In this document: positions 32,833-43,778 of the stretch, piece by piece
Layout of the letters: every line of letters begins with the position of its first letter
Position numbering within the stretch: position 1 is the first letter of the stretch
Origin: Ariolimax columbianus
Lineage: Eukaryota; Mollusca; Gastropoda; Stylommatophora; Arionidae
Direction: 5' to 3'
Assembly: GCA_036924085.1 (NCBI GenBank)
Contig: JAVGWX010000019.1
Location: 9,132,361 to 9,196,360 of the forward strand
DNA length: 64,000 nucleotides
Made by a program: the position numbers and the translations under genes
Notes under the pieces: model-generated
Told to the model about the DNA's origin: nothing
Seen by the model: only the letters and a program-made list of their open reading frames with translations
Databases searched by the model: none

Positions 32833-33282
32833 CGAATGTTTTAGTTATTGACAACCATGCGCATTTATGCATTTCCGGTTACCAATTCGTAACATTTGAC
32901 TGATTTTTAAATTGAATGCGTCTGCATTTAGTCGGTATGAATTCTTCTTCATCATCTTCTGCGATCATTGCTTATTTAGACTGGGACTCAAAATTCTTCA
33001 ATCAATTTTGATATCTTTTTCATGGTCTCAATACCGCTGTATAGTTTTCTCCTCGAGAGGAGTCGGTGTGGGCGCAATCCTTCCTCTCAGACCCGTGTCC
33101 TGATGGCAGTCATGAAGCGCATGTGCTGCTGCCACAAATTGAACTGTAATGTGCGTTTCTCAGCGTCTATGTATCTAATGTAACTACGTATCATTTTTCG
33201 AGAATATTCTTAGAGTTATCGTGGCACCACTTTGAAGATTACATTGCATTCATTTCGTGGTTACAGGTTTGTGTTTTGTTCT
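32833..33282. other. No gene recognised
   Basis: Short frames only; no motif seen. Confidence 0.4.
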
Positions 33283-33541
33283 TTTTTTACATTTCCATCG
33301 TTCGCCTTTTTTCTCTATTTCCCAAAGATATGTGTGTTTTTATTTTTATATAAATTATCCATGCCCAGTGCATCCGACTTCATCAAACATTTTATGTAAC
33401 GGTCCGCTTCCTCCTCCATTTTCTGAGGGTTTTACTTCCTCGGAGTAACGGTCAGTGCTGTGATGAGGATTGATTGGGGAGCGAACCCAGCACCTTCGGA
33501 CTGAAAGCAATGTCATGTAACCACTAACCCACGATGCCTCC
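33283..33541 (-). mobile_element. tRNA-SINE family A, diverged copy
   Basis: GTGCATCCGACTTCATCA, GTAACGGTCCGCTTCCTCCT, AGGGTTTTACTTCCTCGGAG and a decayed head. The B box is disrupted by a small insertion (GATTGATTGGGGAGC), so it is an old copy. Confidence 0.8.
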
Positions 33542-33809
33542 CAAAATTTGTCGACATTAATTGTGGTATTTGTCATGACGTTTAAATGTTGAAACATTGC
33601 TGCCGGGGAATGTATAACAAGATCAAGGAAAGTTATGACAATGGGAGAGAAAATAAAAGTGTTTTGATAGACTCCCAGGTGGAGAAAGTGGAGCGTCAGT
33701 GACGGGTGAATAAGTCAACTATCACACAGACTAAACAAATAATGATGCTACTCTGTTAGAGCAAGTGCTGGGTACGGGACATTGTAAAGTTCCAGTGTTA
33801 CGCGATCAT

Positions 33810-34140
33810 CAGCATGTAGCATGTCCTTGATAGAACGACGTTCTCATCAGACATTCGATAGGAATCTTGATCAGCAGTCAGTCTACCCAACTGCCCCACG
33901 TTCATTTTTAGTGTGTCCTTGTTTCCATCTACGTCTTGGTCAGTCACTGTCTGGTCATCCCGGAACAATGCCCTTCAGAACTTCTTTTCCAGTCCGTCAT
34001 GGCGCTTGATGTGGCCTAAAAACCTCAGTTTCCGAGACAACGTGGTTTGTATCCAATTCTCTTCGACACTCAGATCTTGCAGGATGGCTTGATTTGTTAA
34101 TTATATTTACCCAAGGTATTTTTAGGCTTCTTGTAAAGCA
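33810..34140 (-). mobile_element. RTE-like LINE C-terminal fragment
   Basis: Complement of GTAGCATGTCCTTGATAGAA, GTTTCCATCTACGTCTTGGT and TCCAGTCCGTCATGGCGCTT: relics of the R-R-R-W and H-D-G-L-E-K blocks, as in 18640-18905 and 30215-30790. Confidence 0.7.
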
Positions 34141-34319
34141 TTTTGTTCAGTGAACCTAATTTAGAGAAAACAAGCGTTTCTTAATGTATGGATAGAAGAC
34201 CAGACCAAGAAAAACGTATCAGTAAGCTGCAGAAATGATTTACAGAAAGGTCTGACCACTGTTCATACATTTTACCAACAACTACTGTCTTATTTAATAG
34301 AAATCTGTATTTATAAAGA

Positions 34320-34689
34320 GGAAAGTGGGATTCCAGAATTACAGTTATGATGAAAAACCGGACTACAGTGTCTAGAAATGAGAATAATTCGAGGTGACTT
34401 AATACAGGTTTATAAGATATTCAAATTAAAGGATAAATTAGACTAAAAAAGTTTTTTCAAAATACGACCATCTACAACAACAATAGGGAATAGCTACAAA
34501 TTAACTAAAGAAAGCTCCAGATTAGATATTAGGAAATATTTTTAAAGTCAGAGAGTGGTGAATGCTTGGAATGCATTGCCACGGGAAGTAGTGGAGGCAG
34601 CAAGGACAATTAATGCATTTAGGAATAGATTAGATGCACATAGCTTTTCGAGCAAGGAAATGTAAATGAAACTGGTTGTATACAGACTC
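34320..34689 (+). mobile_element. CR1-like LINE 3' fragment, left part
   Basis: GGGATTCCAGAATTACAGTT (G-F-Q-N-Y-S-Y), AGATTAGATATTAGGAAATA (L-D-I-R-K-Y) and the 3' UTR through GTTGTATACAGACTC. A missing segment and stops show decay. The 3' UTR is split by the I-group insertion and resumes at 35068-35107. Confidence 0.85.
34678..34689. repeat. TSD, left copy
   Basis: GTATACAGACTC, repeated at 35068-35079. Confidence 0.85.
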
Positions 34690-35067
34690 GCTTATCAAAG
34701 CCAGATACATGACCAAATGGGAAACCGAACATACTGGTTACACCAAAAACGATGCCTATTACCAGTTGAACCGAAGAGAGCAGGTAGTTGTCTTCAGACT
34801 TCGCACTGGCCACAACAGACTGAGGTACCACCTATTCAACAAATTGAAGATAGGGTGTACCGACGAATGCCCGTGCGGTACTGGTAAAATGACCACTGAA
34901 CATCTGCTACAGAACTGCCCGACATACGAGGATCAGAGAGAGCAGATGTGGCCATTACCAGTGGAACTGCAAGAAAAGCTCTATGGCAGTGGCGAGAGCC
35001 TCAGGATGACCGCCGCTTTTCTCGAAAAAATAATGGTTACTGTCTGACTGTGTACGCAGAAGAAGAA
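34690..35067 (+). mobile_element. I-group LINE, 378-bp insertion into a CR1-like 3' UTR
   Basis: Encodes the C-terminal 120 residues in an intact frame (stop at 35045-35047) with the zinc knuckle C-P-C-G-T-G-K-M-T-T-E-H-L-L-Q-N-C, then CGCAGAAGAAGAA. The apparent start codon at 34676 lies in the CR1-like host sequence. TSD 34678-34689 and 35068-35079. Young-looking copy. Confidence 0.95.
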
Positions 35068-35107
35068 GTATACAGACTCTGTGGAGTCTTCTAAACCAGT
35101 ATAAAAA
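35068..35107 (+). mobile_element. CR1-like LINE 3' UTR, right part
   Basis: GTATACAGACTCTGTGGAGT and CTTCTAAACCAGTATAAA complete the 3' UTR interrupted at 34689. Confidence 0.85.
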
Positions 35108-35499
35108 GACATTAAGTTATCATTACCTCAAGCCACCTAACAAAAAGTATGCAATGAAAACAATTGTTAACGAAAATCTGCAGCCTAAATGTGATACCAT
35201 CAGCAACATAACATATCTCAGAGTAGGGTATAATCAATCACGTATATTGCGTGAGGCTACCCCATCTTGTTGAAACTTTACGACACACAATTTCAACAAA
35301 TATTGAAAGGTCGTCACCGTTTGATGACTTGGCGTGTATTTCACAGCCTATGCTCCGCAGAGGAATGTACATCATTTGGTTGACTGTCTTCACCTACGGT
35401 AGTGTCTGATGTTTGATATGGAACAGCTTTAAAGTGATCCCCCAACAACAGCTGAGAACTCGAATCCATTAGCACGCCATCTTCTACTGCAGTATCCAT
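35108..35499. other. No gene recognised
   Basis: A minus-strand frame 35341-35532 reads partly like protein (G-D-H-F-K-A-V-P-Y-Q-T-S-D-T-T-V-G-E-D) and is continuous at its start with the next array, but has no recognised domain. Confidence 0.3.
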
Positions 35500-35868
35500 G
35501 CTGTGAGACCTTGTATCCACTAGTATATCCACTAGTATTCCATCCTCTACTGCACTATCTATCCATGGTGTGACACCCCATATCCACTAGTACTTCATCC
35601 TCTACTGCAGTATCCATGCTGAGACCTCTTATCCACTAGTACTTCATCCTCTGTGGCAGTATCCACGCTGAGACCTCTTATCCACTAGTACTTCATCCTC
35701 TGTGGCAGTATCCATGCTGAGACCTTTGTATCCACTAGTACTTCATCTGCTACACTATCCATGATACGTCCGTATTCAGTAGTACTCCATCCTCATCTGC
35801 AGTTTCCATGCTCAGACCTCCATATCCACTAGCACTTCATCCTCTACTACAGTACCCCTGCTGGAAGT
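35500..35868. repeat. Repeat of about 48-49 bp, about 7 units
   Basis: Unit TATCCACTAGTACTTCATCC, TCTACTGCAGTATCCATGCT, GAGACCTC. Units translate on minus as M-D-T-A-V-E-D-E-V-L-V-D, but the 49-bp spacing breaks the frame every unit. Confidence 0.85.
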
Positions 35869-36155
35869 CTGCCTTTACCATATACCTCACAAAATATGAG
35901 ATATTGTGGTCTCTAACACATATTCCTCTATCACCTGTTATTAAACAACCTATACTCCCTCACATATATACCTCATGTTACACACATATCCTCATGTTAC
36001 ACACGTATACCTCAGGTTACACAGCGGGAAGAATGGTGGTAAGGTAGACCTTCAGCTTAGTCGTTATGATGATTCCTCGACGTCCCCACACTGTTGAGCA
36101 CATTAGACCAACAGCTGTGCTGCTCTTTGCTATTCTTATTAGCCAGCTTATCAGC

Positions 36156-36312
36156 TCTTCTTCGTTCATTCTCAATCTCCGGTTACCAATCCCTAAACAG
36201 AGCTTTGTAAGTAGCAGGATGTAGTCCAGAGAACAGAATGCGTTGTGTCGCTAGTTTACAGCTTGACTGTGATATTTGCACCTTTCGGTCCGATACATCT
36301 GTCTTTAGCAGG
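36156..36312 (-). mobile_element. (GAA)n-ended short element, 3' part
   Basis: CTTCTTCGTTCATTCTCAAT, CAGAATGCGTTGTGTCGCTA and TTTGCACCTTTCGGTCCGAT identify the family. Its 5' part is included in the 158-bp duplication. Confidence 0.75.
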
Positions 36313-36551
36313 CTCATCAGCAGTAGTCACTGATCTCAAAAGTATACTTCCGAGGTAGGCACACTTTTCAACCACTTGTAATTTCTGTCACCTCATTGTG
36401 TCGCTAGTTTACAGCTTGACTGTTATATTTGCACCTTTCGGTCCGATACATCTGCTTTTAGCAGGCTCATCAGCAGTAGTAACTGATCTCAAAAGTATAC
36501 TTCCGAGGTAGGCACACTTTTCAACCACTTGTAATTTCTGTCGCCTCATTG
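36238..36551. repeat. Tandem segmental duplication, about 157 bp, two copies
   Basis: From GTTGTGTCGCTAGTTTACAG to ATTTCTGTCACCTCA, repeated from about 36396. It spans the junction of the short element and a LINE fragment, so it post-dates both. Confidence 0.9.
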
Positions 36552-36570
36552 TAACCACTGGCTGTTTATA
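36310..36570 (-). mobile_element. LINE reverse transcriptase piece (Y-L-G-S block), inverted
   Basis: The minus strand encodes K-L-Q-V-V-E-K-C-A-Y-L-G-S-I-L-L-R-S-V-T-T-A-D-E, the block that normally follows the catalytic Y-A-D-D in RTE/CR1-type LINEs. The preceding part of the protein is on the opposite strand next to it. Confidence 0.65.
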
Positions 36571-36720
36571 TGCGGATGACTGTGCTCTGAACAATAGCTC
36601 AGAAGAAAATACACTGGAGGCATGGACCGTTATTTTACTGCTTGTGACAAATTTGTATTGACCATTGCCAAAAGAAAACAAAGTCCATGTACCAACCAGC
36701 ACAAGGTACAGCGCATACCT
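36565..36720 (+). mobile_element. LINE reverse transcriptase piece with the YADD catalytic motif
   Basis: The plus strand encodes L-Y-A-D-D-C-A-L-N-N-S-S-E-E and, after a frameshift at about 36618, M-D-R-Y-F-T-A-C-D-K-F-V-L-T-I. The YADD motif is intact. The sequence that should follow is inverted at 36310-36570. Confidence 0.7.
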
Positions 36721-37339
36721 CAAGTGACACATATACCTCACGTGACACCCACATACCTCATGTGTCACACACATACCTCATGTGACACATACACACACAC
36801 ACACAAACCACAAAGACACTTAACATACAGATATATGACCCATTCACAGTTTATTATGTACTCTGAATGAAATATGAAGCACAGCAGAAACACATACACA
36901 AATAAAGTTGCAAATGGCACATCATGGTTAACGCTTACAGCTTACATATTATTTTAGCTAGGGTGGATTCTTGGATTCTTTCTGGCAGTAAAATGGTATT
37001 CAGATCTTAGATCATTTCCTTCATAACTGACCATCCCATAATAACATACGATGCCAGACCTGGTCGTGGATGGTGTGGGTACATACCTGAGATTATTGCC
37101 CTAATCTGAAAAAGACTAAGAGCTTTCAGATCTTGCATAATCAATTAACCTGAACGAAGAAGAATAGAAAATGATTCCCATTCACTTTGTTCATAGTTCA
37201 TTATGTGTTAACACGTATATTTCATAGGACATACCAGAGTCTGTGTTCAAACAATGTGGCAGTATTCCTGCTAATGAGGGGGCTAGAGCAATTTCTATTT
37301 TGTTGTACGGGTCGTCCGAGTATCTACATACACAAACTC
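36721..37339. other. No gene recognised; short (CA)n
   Basis: CATACCTCATGTGACACA-type short repeats to about 36785, then (AC)n to 36806. The remainder is unremarkable. Confidence 0.4.
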
Positions 37340-37690
37340 AACTTTAGAACCCTGTATGGGTCTTCTAAATGTGTACATGCACAAACTAGACTTAGTATCC
37401 TGTACAGATCTTACAAATATGTACATGTACAAACTAGACTTTAATATCCTGTACAGATCTTCCAAATGTGTACATGCAAAAACTAGACTTAGTATCCCGT
37501 ATGGGTCTTCCAAATGTGTAAAAACTGGACTTAGTATCCTGTATGGGTCTTCCAAATGTGTACATGCACAAACTAGACTTAGTATCCTGTACGAGCCTTC
37601 CAAATGTGTACATGCACAAACTAGACTTAGTATCCTGTACGGGCCTTCCAAATGTGTACAAAGTAGACTTTAGTATGTCATATGGTCTTT
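37340..37690. repeat. 48-bp minisatellite, about 7 units
   Basis: Unit TTCCAAATGTGTACATGCAC, AAACTAGACTTAGTATCCTG, TACGGGTC. Sixteen codons long, so overlapping frames of 75-118 residues on both strands are artefacts. Confidence 0.9.
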
Positions 37691-38081
37691 CAAAATATAC
37701 AAATACAAACTAAATTTTAACTTTAGTGCACTGTACATGTCTTCCACAGATGTACACACACATACTGGACTTTAGTTTCCTAGAAACAATCACCCAAATG
37801 AGTACTCTAACTGGCTGCAGACTTGTATGTAAACCAAAACCAATCTCCAATACCACCCTCTGGTAGACACACAAAAACTCACTGAAAAGAATTCAATTAA
37901 AAAATATGTCACACTGCTGTCAAACATTATCGTTTTAGGGAATTATAGTCTTCTATTAAAAAAGTAAACAAGTACAGCTTTGGATATCTAACAAAATATT
38001 ACTAAATATCAACAAGTGGAATAAATATCATAGTTCCAATATTAGACTCTTTCCACGAGACACACAATATATTAATTCCAG

Positions 38082-38333
38082 GGGGGAGGGTGTGGGCTAG
38101 TGGTTAAGTACATGACTCACAATCCGAAGAAGCTGGGTTCGATCGTCATCACAGCACCAGCCGTTACCACAGGGAAGCAAACCCTTAGAAAATGCAGGAT
38201 GATGGAGACCCCTACATAAAATCCATGCTGAAGTCGGATGCACTGGGCTGACAGTAGCAAAATAAAAACCACAGTGCAACACACACCCTCTTAGGCATTA
38301 TAGAAATAGAGCAAACGCAAAAAAAAAAAAACA
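38082..38333 (+). mobile_element. tRNA-SINE family A, plus strand
   Basis: A box TGGGCTAGTGGTTAAG, B box GGGTTCGATCGTC, GCCGTTACCACAGGGAAGCA, GCTGAAGTCGGATGCACTGG and a terminal A-run of 13. Moderately diverged. Confidence 0.85.
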
Positions 38334-38892
38334 TCAACAAAAATTTACAAATAAAAATTACATTTCAACAAATTACATCAGAGAATGACCAGATATTATC
38401 ACATAATAAACACAATTGATATTTTGAAAGAAAGAATTTTTTTCAACAAACCATGCTAGAAAATGTCAAATTTCAATTGTTGGTTGTTGTTTCTGTATTT
38501 GTGACCTGGCAAACTTTCCCAAGCTTACATCTGCTATTTACATTTTGGCATTTGGTTTTACTGTAAACCTTATCATTTTTAACTTAGCAGAAACACAACC
38601 ATGACCTCCACACCAAATCAGAAGTCAGTACATATTATCTTAAGTACATCAACATCACTAAGTTCTTTGCAGACTCGGGTTGCTGTAATATCAAGCATAT
38701 TTCAATGAATAAGGATGCTGATATGTTCCTATAGCTCGCTGGTTGCACACACTCCTAATTATGTCTTCTCAGGCACTGAATTTACAGTATATTGCAAAAT
38801 CTTACAGTAACAGGGTATCTGTCGTATTGATTGCAGTGCCCTCCTCTTTACAAAAGTAGCCAAGGCCATATCAGTGAGTGGTGTGGGCAACA
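38334..38892. other. No gene recognised
   Basis: AT-rich. Contains the small dispersed patch 38728-38765 shared with 8036-8070. Confidence 0.4.
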
Positions 38893-39880
38893 CCCATCTA
38901 AAGGACCACATCATTTATAGGACCACATCATCTAAAGGACCACATCATTTATAGGACCACATCATTTATAGGACCACATCATCTATAGGACCACATCATT
39001 TATAGGACCACATCATCTATAGGACCACATCATCTATAGGACCACATCATCTATAGGACCACATCATTTATAGGACCACATCATCTAAAGGACCACATCA
39101 TTTATAGGACCACATCATTTATAGGACCACATCATCTATAGGACCACATCATCTATAGGACCACATCATCTATAGGACCACATCATTTATAGGACCACAT
39201 CATTTATAGGACCACATCATCTAAAGGACCACATCATTTATAGGACCACATCATTTATAGGACCACATCATCTATAGGACCACATCATCTATAGGACCAC
39301 ATCATTTATAGGACCACATCATCTATAGGACCACATCATCTATAGGACCACATCATCTATAGGACCACATCATCTATAGGACCACATCATCTAAAGGACC
39401 ACATCATTTATAGGACCACATCATCTAAAGGACCACATCATCTATAGGACCACATCATTTATAGGACCACATCATTTATAGGACCACATCATCTATAGGA
39501 CCACATCATCTATAGGACCACATCATCTATAGGACCACATCATCTATAGGACCACATCATCTATAGGACCACATCATCTAAAGGACCACATCATCTATAG
39601 GACCACATCATCTATAGGACCACATCATCTATAGGACCACATCATCTATAGGACCACATCATCTAAAGGACCACATCATTTATAGGACCACATCATCTAA
39701 AGGACCACATCATCTATAGGACCACATCATCTAAAGGACCACATCATCTATAGGACCACATCATCTATAGGACCACATCATCTATAGGACCACATCATTT
39801 ATAGGACCACATCATCTAAAGGACCACATCATTTATAGGACCACATCATTTATAGGGCCACATCATCTATAGGAACCATT
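38893..39880. repeat. 17-bp minisatellite, about 58 units
   Basis: Unit AGGACCACATCATCTAT with only two common variants (TTTAT, CTAAA) whose order repeats in blocks. Confidence 0.95.
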
Positions 39881-40780
39881 CTCATCTTTAGGGGCTACAA
39901 TCATATATATGAGTCAAACCCATCTATAGGGCCACATCATCTATAGGAACCATAATCATATATATGAGTCAAACCCATCTATAGGGCCACATCATCTATA
40001 GGAACCATAATCATATATATGAGTCAAACCCATCTATAGGGCCACATCATCTATAGGAACCATAATCATATATATGAGTCAAACCCATCTATAGGGCCAC
40101 ATCATCTATAGGAACCATAATCATATATATGAGTCAAACCCATCTATAGGGCCACATCATCTATAGGAACCATACTCATCTTTAGGGACTACAATCATAT
40201 ATATGAGTCACACCCATGTATAGGGCCACATCATAGGGCCACATCATCTATAGGAACCATTCTCATCTTTAGGGGCTACAATCACATATATGAGTCACAC
40301 CCATGTATAGGGCCACATCATGTATAGGGCCACATCATCTATAGGAACCATACTCATCTTTAGGGGCTACAATCATATATATGAGTCAAACCCATTTATA
40401 GGGCCACATCATGTATAGGGCCACATCATCTATAGGAACCATACTCATCTTTAGGGGCTACAATCATATATATGAGTCAAACCCATCTATAGGGCCACAT
40501 CATCTATAGGGCCACATCATCTATAGGAACCATAATCATATATATGAGTCAAACCCATCTATAGGGCCACATCATCTATAGGAACCATAATCATATATAT
40601 GAGTCAAACCCATCTATAGGGCCACATCATCTATAGGAACCATACTCATCTTTAAGGGCTACAATCATGTATATGAGTCCCACCCATCTATATGGGCCCC
40701 ACTCACCTATAGGGCCACATCATCTACAGGACCACACACATCTATAGTGGCCACACTAATCTATAGATATTATTGGTTGA
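39881..40780. repeat. 55-bp higher-order repeat derived from the 17-bp unit
   Basis: Unit GGAACCATAATCATATATAT, GAGTCAAACCCATCTATAGG, GCCACATCATCTATA; some units gain a CTCATCTTTAGGGGCTACAA insert. It contains the 17-bp core GGGCCACATCATCTATA, so it is a derived higher-order form. Confidence 0.9.
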
Positions 40781-41104
40781 CAGGGTCAGGTTTAGCGTGC
40801 CAGGAGTGGGTTGCCAACCCCTGATCTGACGTTTTCTGACTTATTTAATTATGTCCCCTTATTAACGTATACTGTTCCAGCTGCACATACTTTAACCATT
40901 TTATCAAACTAAATCTTCAAACAGGAATTACGTATTGATAACAGCAGGTACTTCTTCAGCTTACTAATATACATTTTCTTGACTAATGCTATTCTAGGAC
41001 AGAATTACACTGAAAGGTTGCATCAAATAGGGTAGTAGTAACGGTTTAGAAACAAATATACTGGGCAGGTTAGGGTGTCTTCTTTTTTTTCATTCACTTT
41101 TTGT
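40781..41104. other. No gene recognised
   Basis: Nothing supported. Confidence 0.4.
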
Positions 41105-41740
41105 CCTGCTTGTGTCTTTCAGCGTCAGGTTATGAAGATGTTTCTTGACCGGGCCCTAGTATGTGCTTCGTACATGGGGAGCTTTACTGCTTCTGCTATT
41201 TCTGCTATCCATCTTTTACATGGTCGGCCCCTGGCTTTGTATCTGTAAAGTAAAGCTTTCTGAGGGATACTATCTGGTGTTTGTCGTGTCAAGTGGCCAA
41301 ACCATTTGGTTTGCTGTCTCTTGACGAGATCTATCACTGGTGTTGTACCTACTTGCTTACTACCTTCATTTTATATTCTATCCATTCTTTTTACTCTAAG
41401 CATTCTGCAGTCATTTCATCTCAGTTGTTACAATTTGTCTTTTAGCTTTGTAAGATAATGTCCAATTCTGGCGCTGTTGGTGACAATGTTGGTAGGATCA
41501 TTGAGTTATATATAGTGTTCTTTTTGTATCCATTGTCCAAGTCTACATCGTAATATCGGGAATATTTGTCCAATAATTTGACTTGCTTTATTACATCTGT
41601 TTTTGATTTCAGTGTTGCCTTTGTCGTCTGCTGAGATTATGTTACCCATGTATGTGAAATTGTTCACCTGTTTTACTTGGTTTTGTATGAATATTGTTGT
41701 ATGTTTGGGAGATGGGTTAAAAGGCAAAAATATCTGCTCT
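41105..41740 (-). mobile_element. RTE-like LINE C-terminal half, broken
   Basis: The minus-strand frame 41506-41799 encodes Q-V-K-Q-V-N-N-F-T-Y-M-G-N-I-I-S-A-D and N-K-A-S-Q-I-I-G-Q-I-F-P-I-L-R. After several stops, 41125-41337 encodes K-R-Q-Q-T-K-W-F-G-H-L-T-R and K-A-R-G-R-P-C-K-R-W-I-A-E-I. These blocks are in the family's usual order; the Y-Q-C-Q-T-W-T segment expected between them is deleted. Confidence 0.8.
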
Positions 41741-41774
41741 TTTCCAAGGTAACTCGGGATAAGAGTGAGATTTG

Positions 41775-41895
41775 ATGACCAGCACATATTCATTCTCACT
41801 ATAATCTATATACAGCGCACATCACATTATTAAGACAAAACCGTTTGATAGTGTGGCCATCATCGCTTTGCGATGGGCAATAACTCTTGCTTATC
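41775..41895 (+). mobile_element. Dispersed repeat shared with 2805-3121
   Basis: GAGTGAGATTTGATGACCAG, TCTCACTATAATCTATATAC and GCGATGGGCAATAACTC match the SINE-like body at 2925-3121. A single unit is present here. Confidence 0.6.
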
Positions 41896-42178
41896 AGTAG
41901 TACTTCCCACCCTTCTGTGTGCCAGTGAGACGTGGACTGTGTACATCAGACATAATAGGAAAATAAAACCACTTCCATACAAGGTTCCTCTATAGATTAT
42001 TCAAAATAAAGTGGTAGGATAGGGTATCAGACACCGAGATCCTGATGGAGGCAAATATGTCGATCATCCACACACTGTTACAGAAGACCCAGATAAGGTG
42101 GGCCGGCCACGTCGTACGCATGCCAGACAACTGCATCAGAAAACAACTAATGTATGAAGGACTCCCTCAAAGACTGCC
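41896..42178 (+). mobile_element. LINE reverse transcriptase C-terminal remnant, plus strand
   Basis: Relics in order: T-L-L-C-A-S-E-T-W-T-V-Y, then D-T-E-I-L-M-E-A-N-M-S-I-I-H-T-L-L-Q-K-T and Q-I-R-W-A-G-H-V-V-R-M-P-D-N-C, the post-RT blocks of another RTE-like or related LINE. Frameshifts separate them. Confidence 0.7.
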
Positions 42179-42229
42179 TTATTCTATTTTTATTTAGGAT
42201 TTGCTGTACTCTATTCTGGTGTTCATTTA

Positions 42230-42718
42230 TCCAGTCATTCTTTATAGATTCAAATTTCGGTACAGCCTGGTCCTTGATAAAGGTCTATATAGATCAAAAT
42301 GTAGGTACAATCTGGTCTTTGATAAAAGTCTATATAGATCAAAATGTTAGTACAGTTTGGGCTTTGATAAAAGTCTATATAGATTGAAATGAATGGTACA
42401 GTCTGGTCTTTGATAAAAGTCTATATAGATCAAGATGTCGGTACAGTTTGGTCTTTGATATAGGTCTATATAGATCAAGATGTTGGCACAGTTTGGTCTT
42501 TGATGAAAATCTATATAGATCAAGAAGTCAGTACAGTTTGGTTTTTGATAAAAGTCTATATAGATAAAGGTGCCAGTACAATTTGGTCTTTGATAAAAGT
42601 CTATATAGATCAACATTTCGGTAAGTCTGGTCTTTGATAAAAGTCTATATAAATTTTAATTAATGGTACAGTCCGGTCCTTGATAAAAGTCTATATAGAT
42701 CAAAATGTTGGTGCACAT
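42230..42718. repeat. 45-bp minisatellite, about 10.5 units
   Basis: Unit GATCAAAATGTTGGTACAGT, TTGGTCTTTGATAAAAGTCT, ATATA. Fifteen codons per unit; an 89-residue minus frame (Y-I-D-F-Y-Q-R-P-N-C-T repeats) is an artefact. Confidence 0.9.
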
Positions 42719-43091
42719 CTGGTGTTATTGTCATACAGAGCTGCATTTTATCCACGCCTGTAATTGAGAGATTTAAAAAATATGACAACTCATCTCTCAC
42801 TTCTGCAGCATGCCTACATTTGACTGGTAACTTAACTTGAAAAAGGAATTGCGATAGAACTGCAGTACTGAGAGTGCCAGCCCGATTACCTTAATGGGTT
42901 AATAAACAAACTGTGTCATCTTCTGGGACATAAAATTCCAGAGAAAGATGGAAAGAATGTGTAGCTATATAATAATAAGCAGACCAGATATACGTTATAT
43001 AATTGAATATAGCCAGCACAAATCAAAATAAATCAGCAGGACAGAGGTCAAATAATGATCTGTAATCCCAAATAAAACCACTGAGAACTGC
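42719..43091. other. No gene recognised
   Basis: Nothing supported. Confidence 0.4.
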
Positions 43092-43095
43092 TTAA
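43092..43095. repeat. TTAA TSD, left
   Basis: Pairs with 43775-43778 around the piggyBac-type MITE. Confidence 0.75.
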
Positions 43096-43774
43096 CCCTT
43101 TGAACCCGTGATACCCACATAACAGTGTGTGTGTGTGTGTGTGTAAATACCCATTCTCCAAGCCAGCCATTTATTCTGTTCGACAGATGGACCATTATTT
43201 TAAGGCATATTTTGGGCTGTAGTGCTTGGATTTTAGCCATAATATAGTGCCATTTACACACATTTCTGGAAATAACAAATATGGTAGCGCAAACATCGAA
43301 TCCTGTTTTGCAATGGTTTTGATGATTTCTGTGATGGAAGTTAGTTTTGATAATTCGGGAAATGGCCGTTGAAAGTATTCTCGAGGATCTGGAGGCTGGA
43401 TACATTATATTTAAATGGGGATTATTCTGGAAATGACAAGTGATTATTTGGATGATGACATGTGTTATTCAAATTATCAATGATTATAATCAAGCTAGAA
43501 CTGTTCCTGTTTCTCCTTCGGAGAACCAGACTATGGCCAGGGTTGGGTTCCACGTAAGACAAGTAAACTAGTAAATTTGATACAGGATGATCTTCAATAA
43601 ATACATTCCACTGGCATAACAAGTAGGAACATTGGAGATGATCAGGTAACCAATTAAATTAGAGCACATTGATTTGTCATGGTAAATAGCTTTCCTGAAA
43701 TGATTGACGTGCGTATTTTATCCGGAACATAGGGGAATGGGATTTCATGAACTTGGTATCCAGGGTTCAAAGGG
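43096..43774. mobile_element. piggyBac-type MITE (679 bp) with TTAA target duplication
   Basis: Left end CCCTTTGAACCCGTGATACC (43096-43115) and right end GGTATCCAGGGTTCAAAGGG (43755-43774) form inverted repeats matching at 18 of 20 positions. TTAA directly flanks both ends (43092-43095 and 43775-43778), the invariant target of the piggyBac superfamily. The interior carries a (GT)n run (about 43126-43144) and no transposase frame, so it must be moved in trans. Confidence 0.8.
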
Positions 43775-43778
43775 TTAA
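43775..43778. repeat. TTAA TSD, right
   Basis: Pairs with 43092-43095. Confidence 0.75.

Noticed and set aside
35341..35868. Coding exon with 16-residue repeats (M-D-T-A-V-E-D-E-V-L-V-D)
   Set aside because: The repeat period is 48-49 bp and the frame breaks at each unit, with stops.
38893..39880. CRISPR-like regular array
   Set aside because: Units are contiguous 17-mers with no unique spacers, in a eukaryotic context; it is a minisatellite. The same applies to the other arrays.
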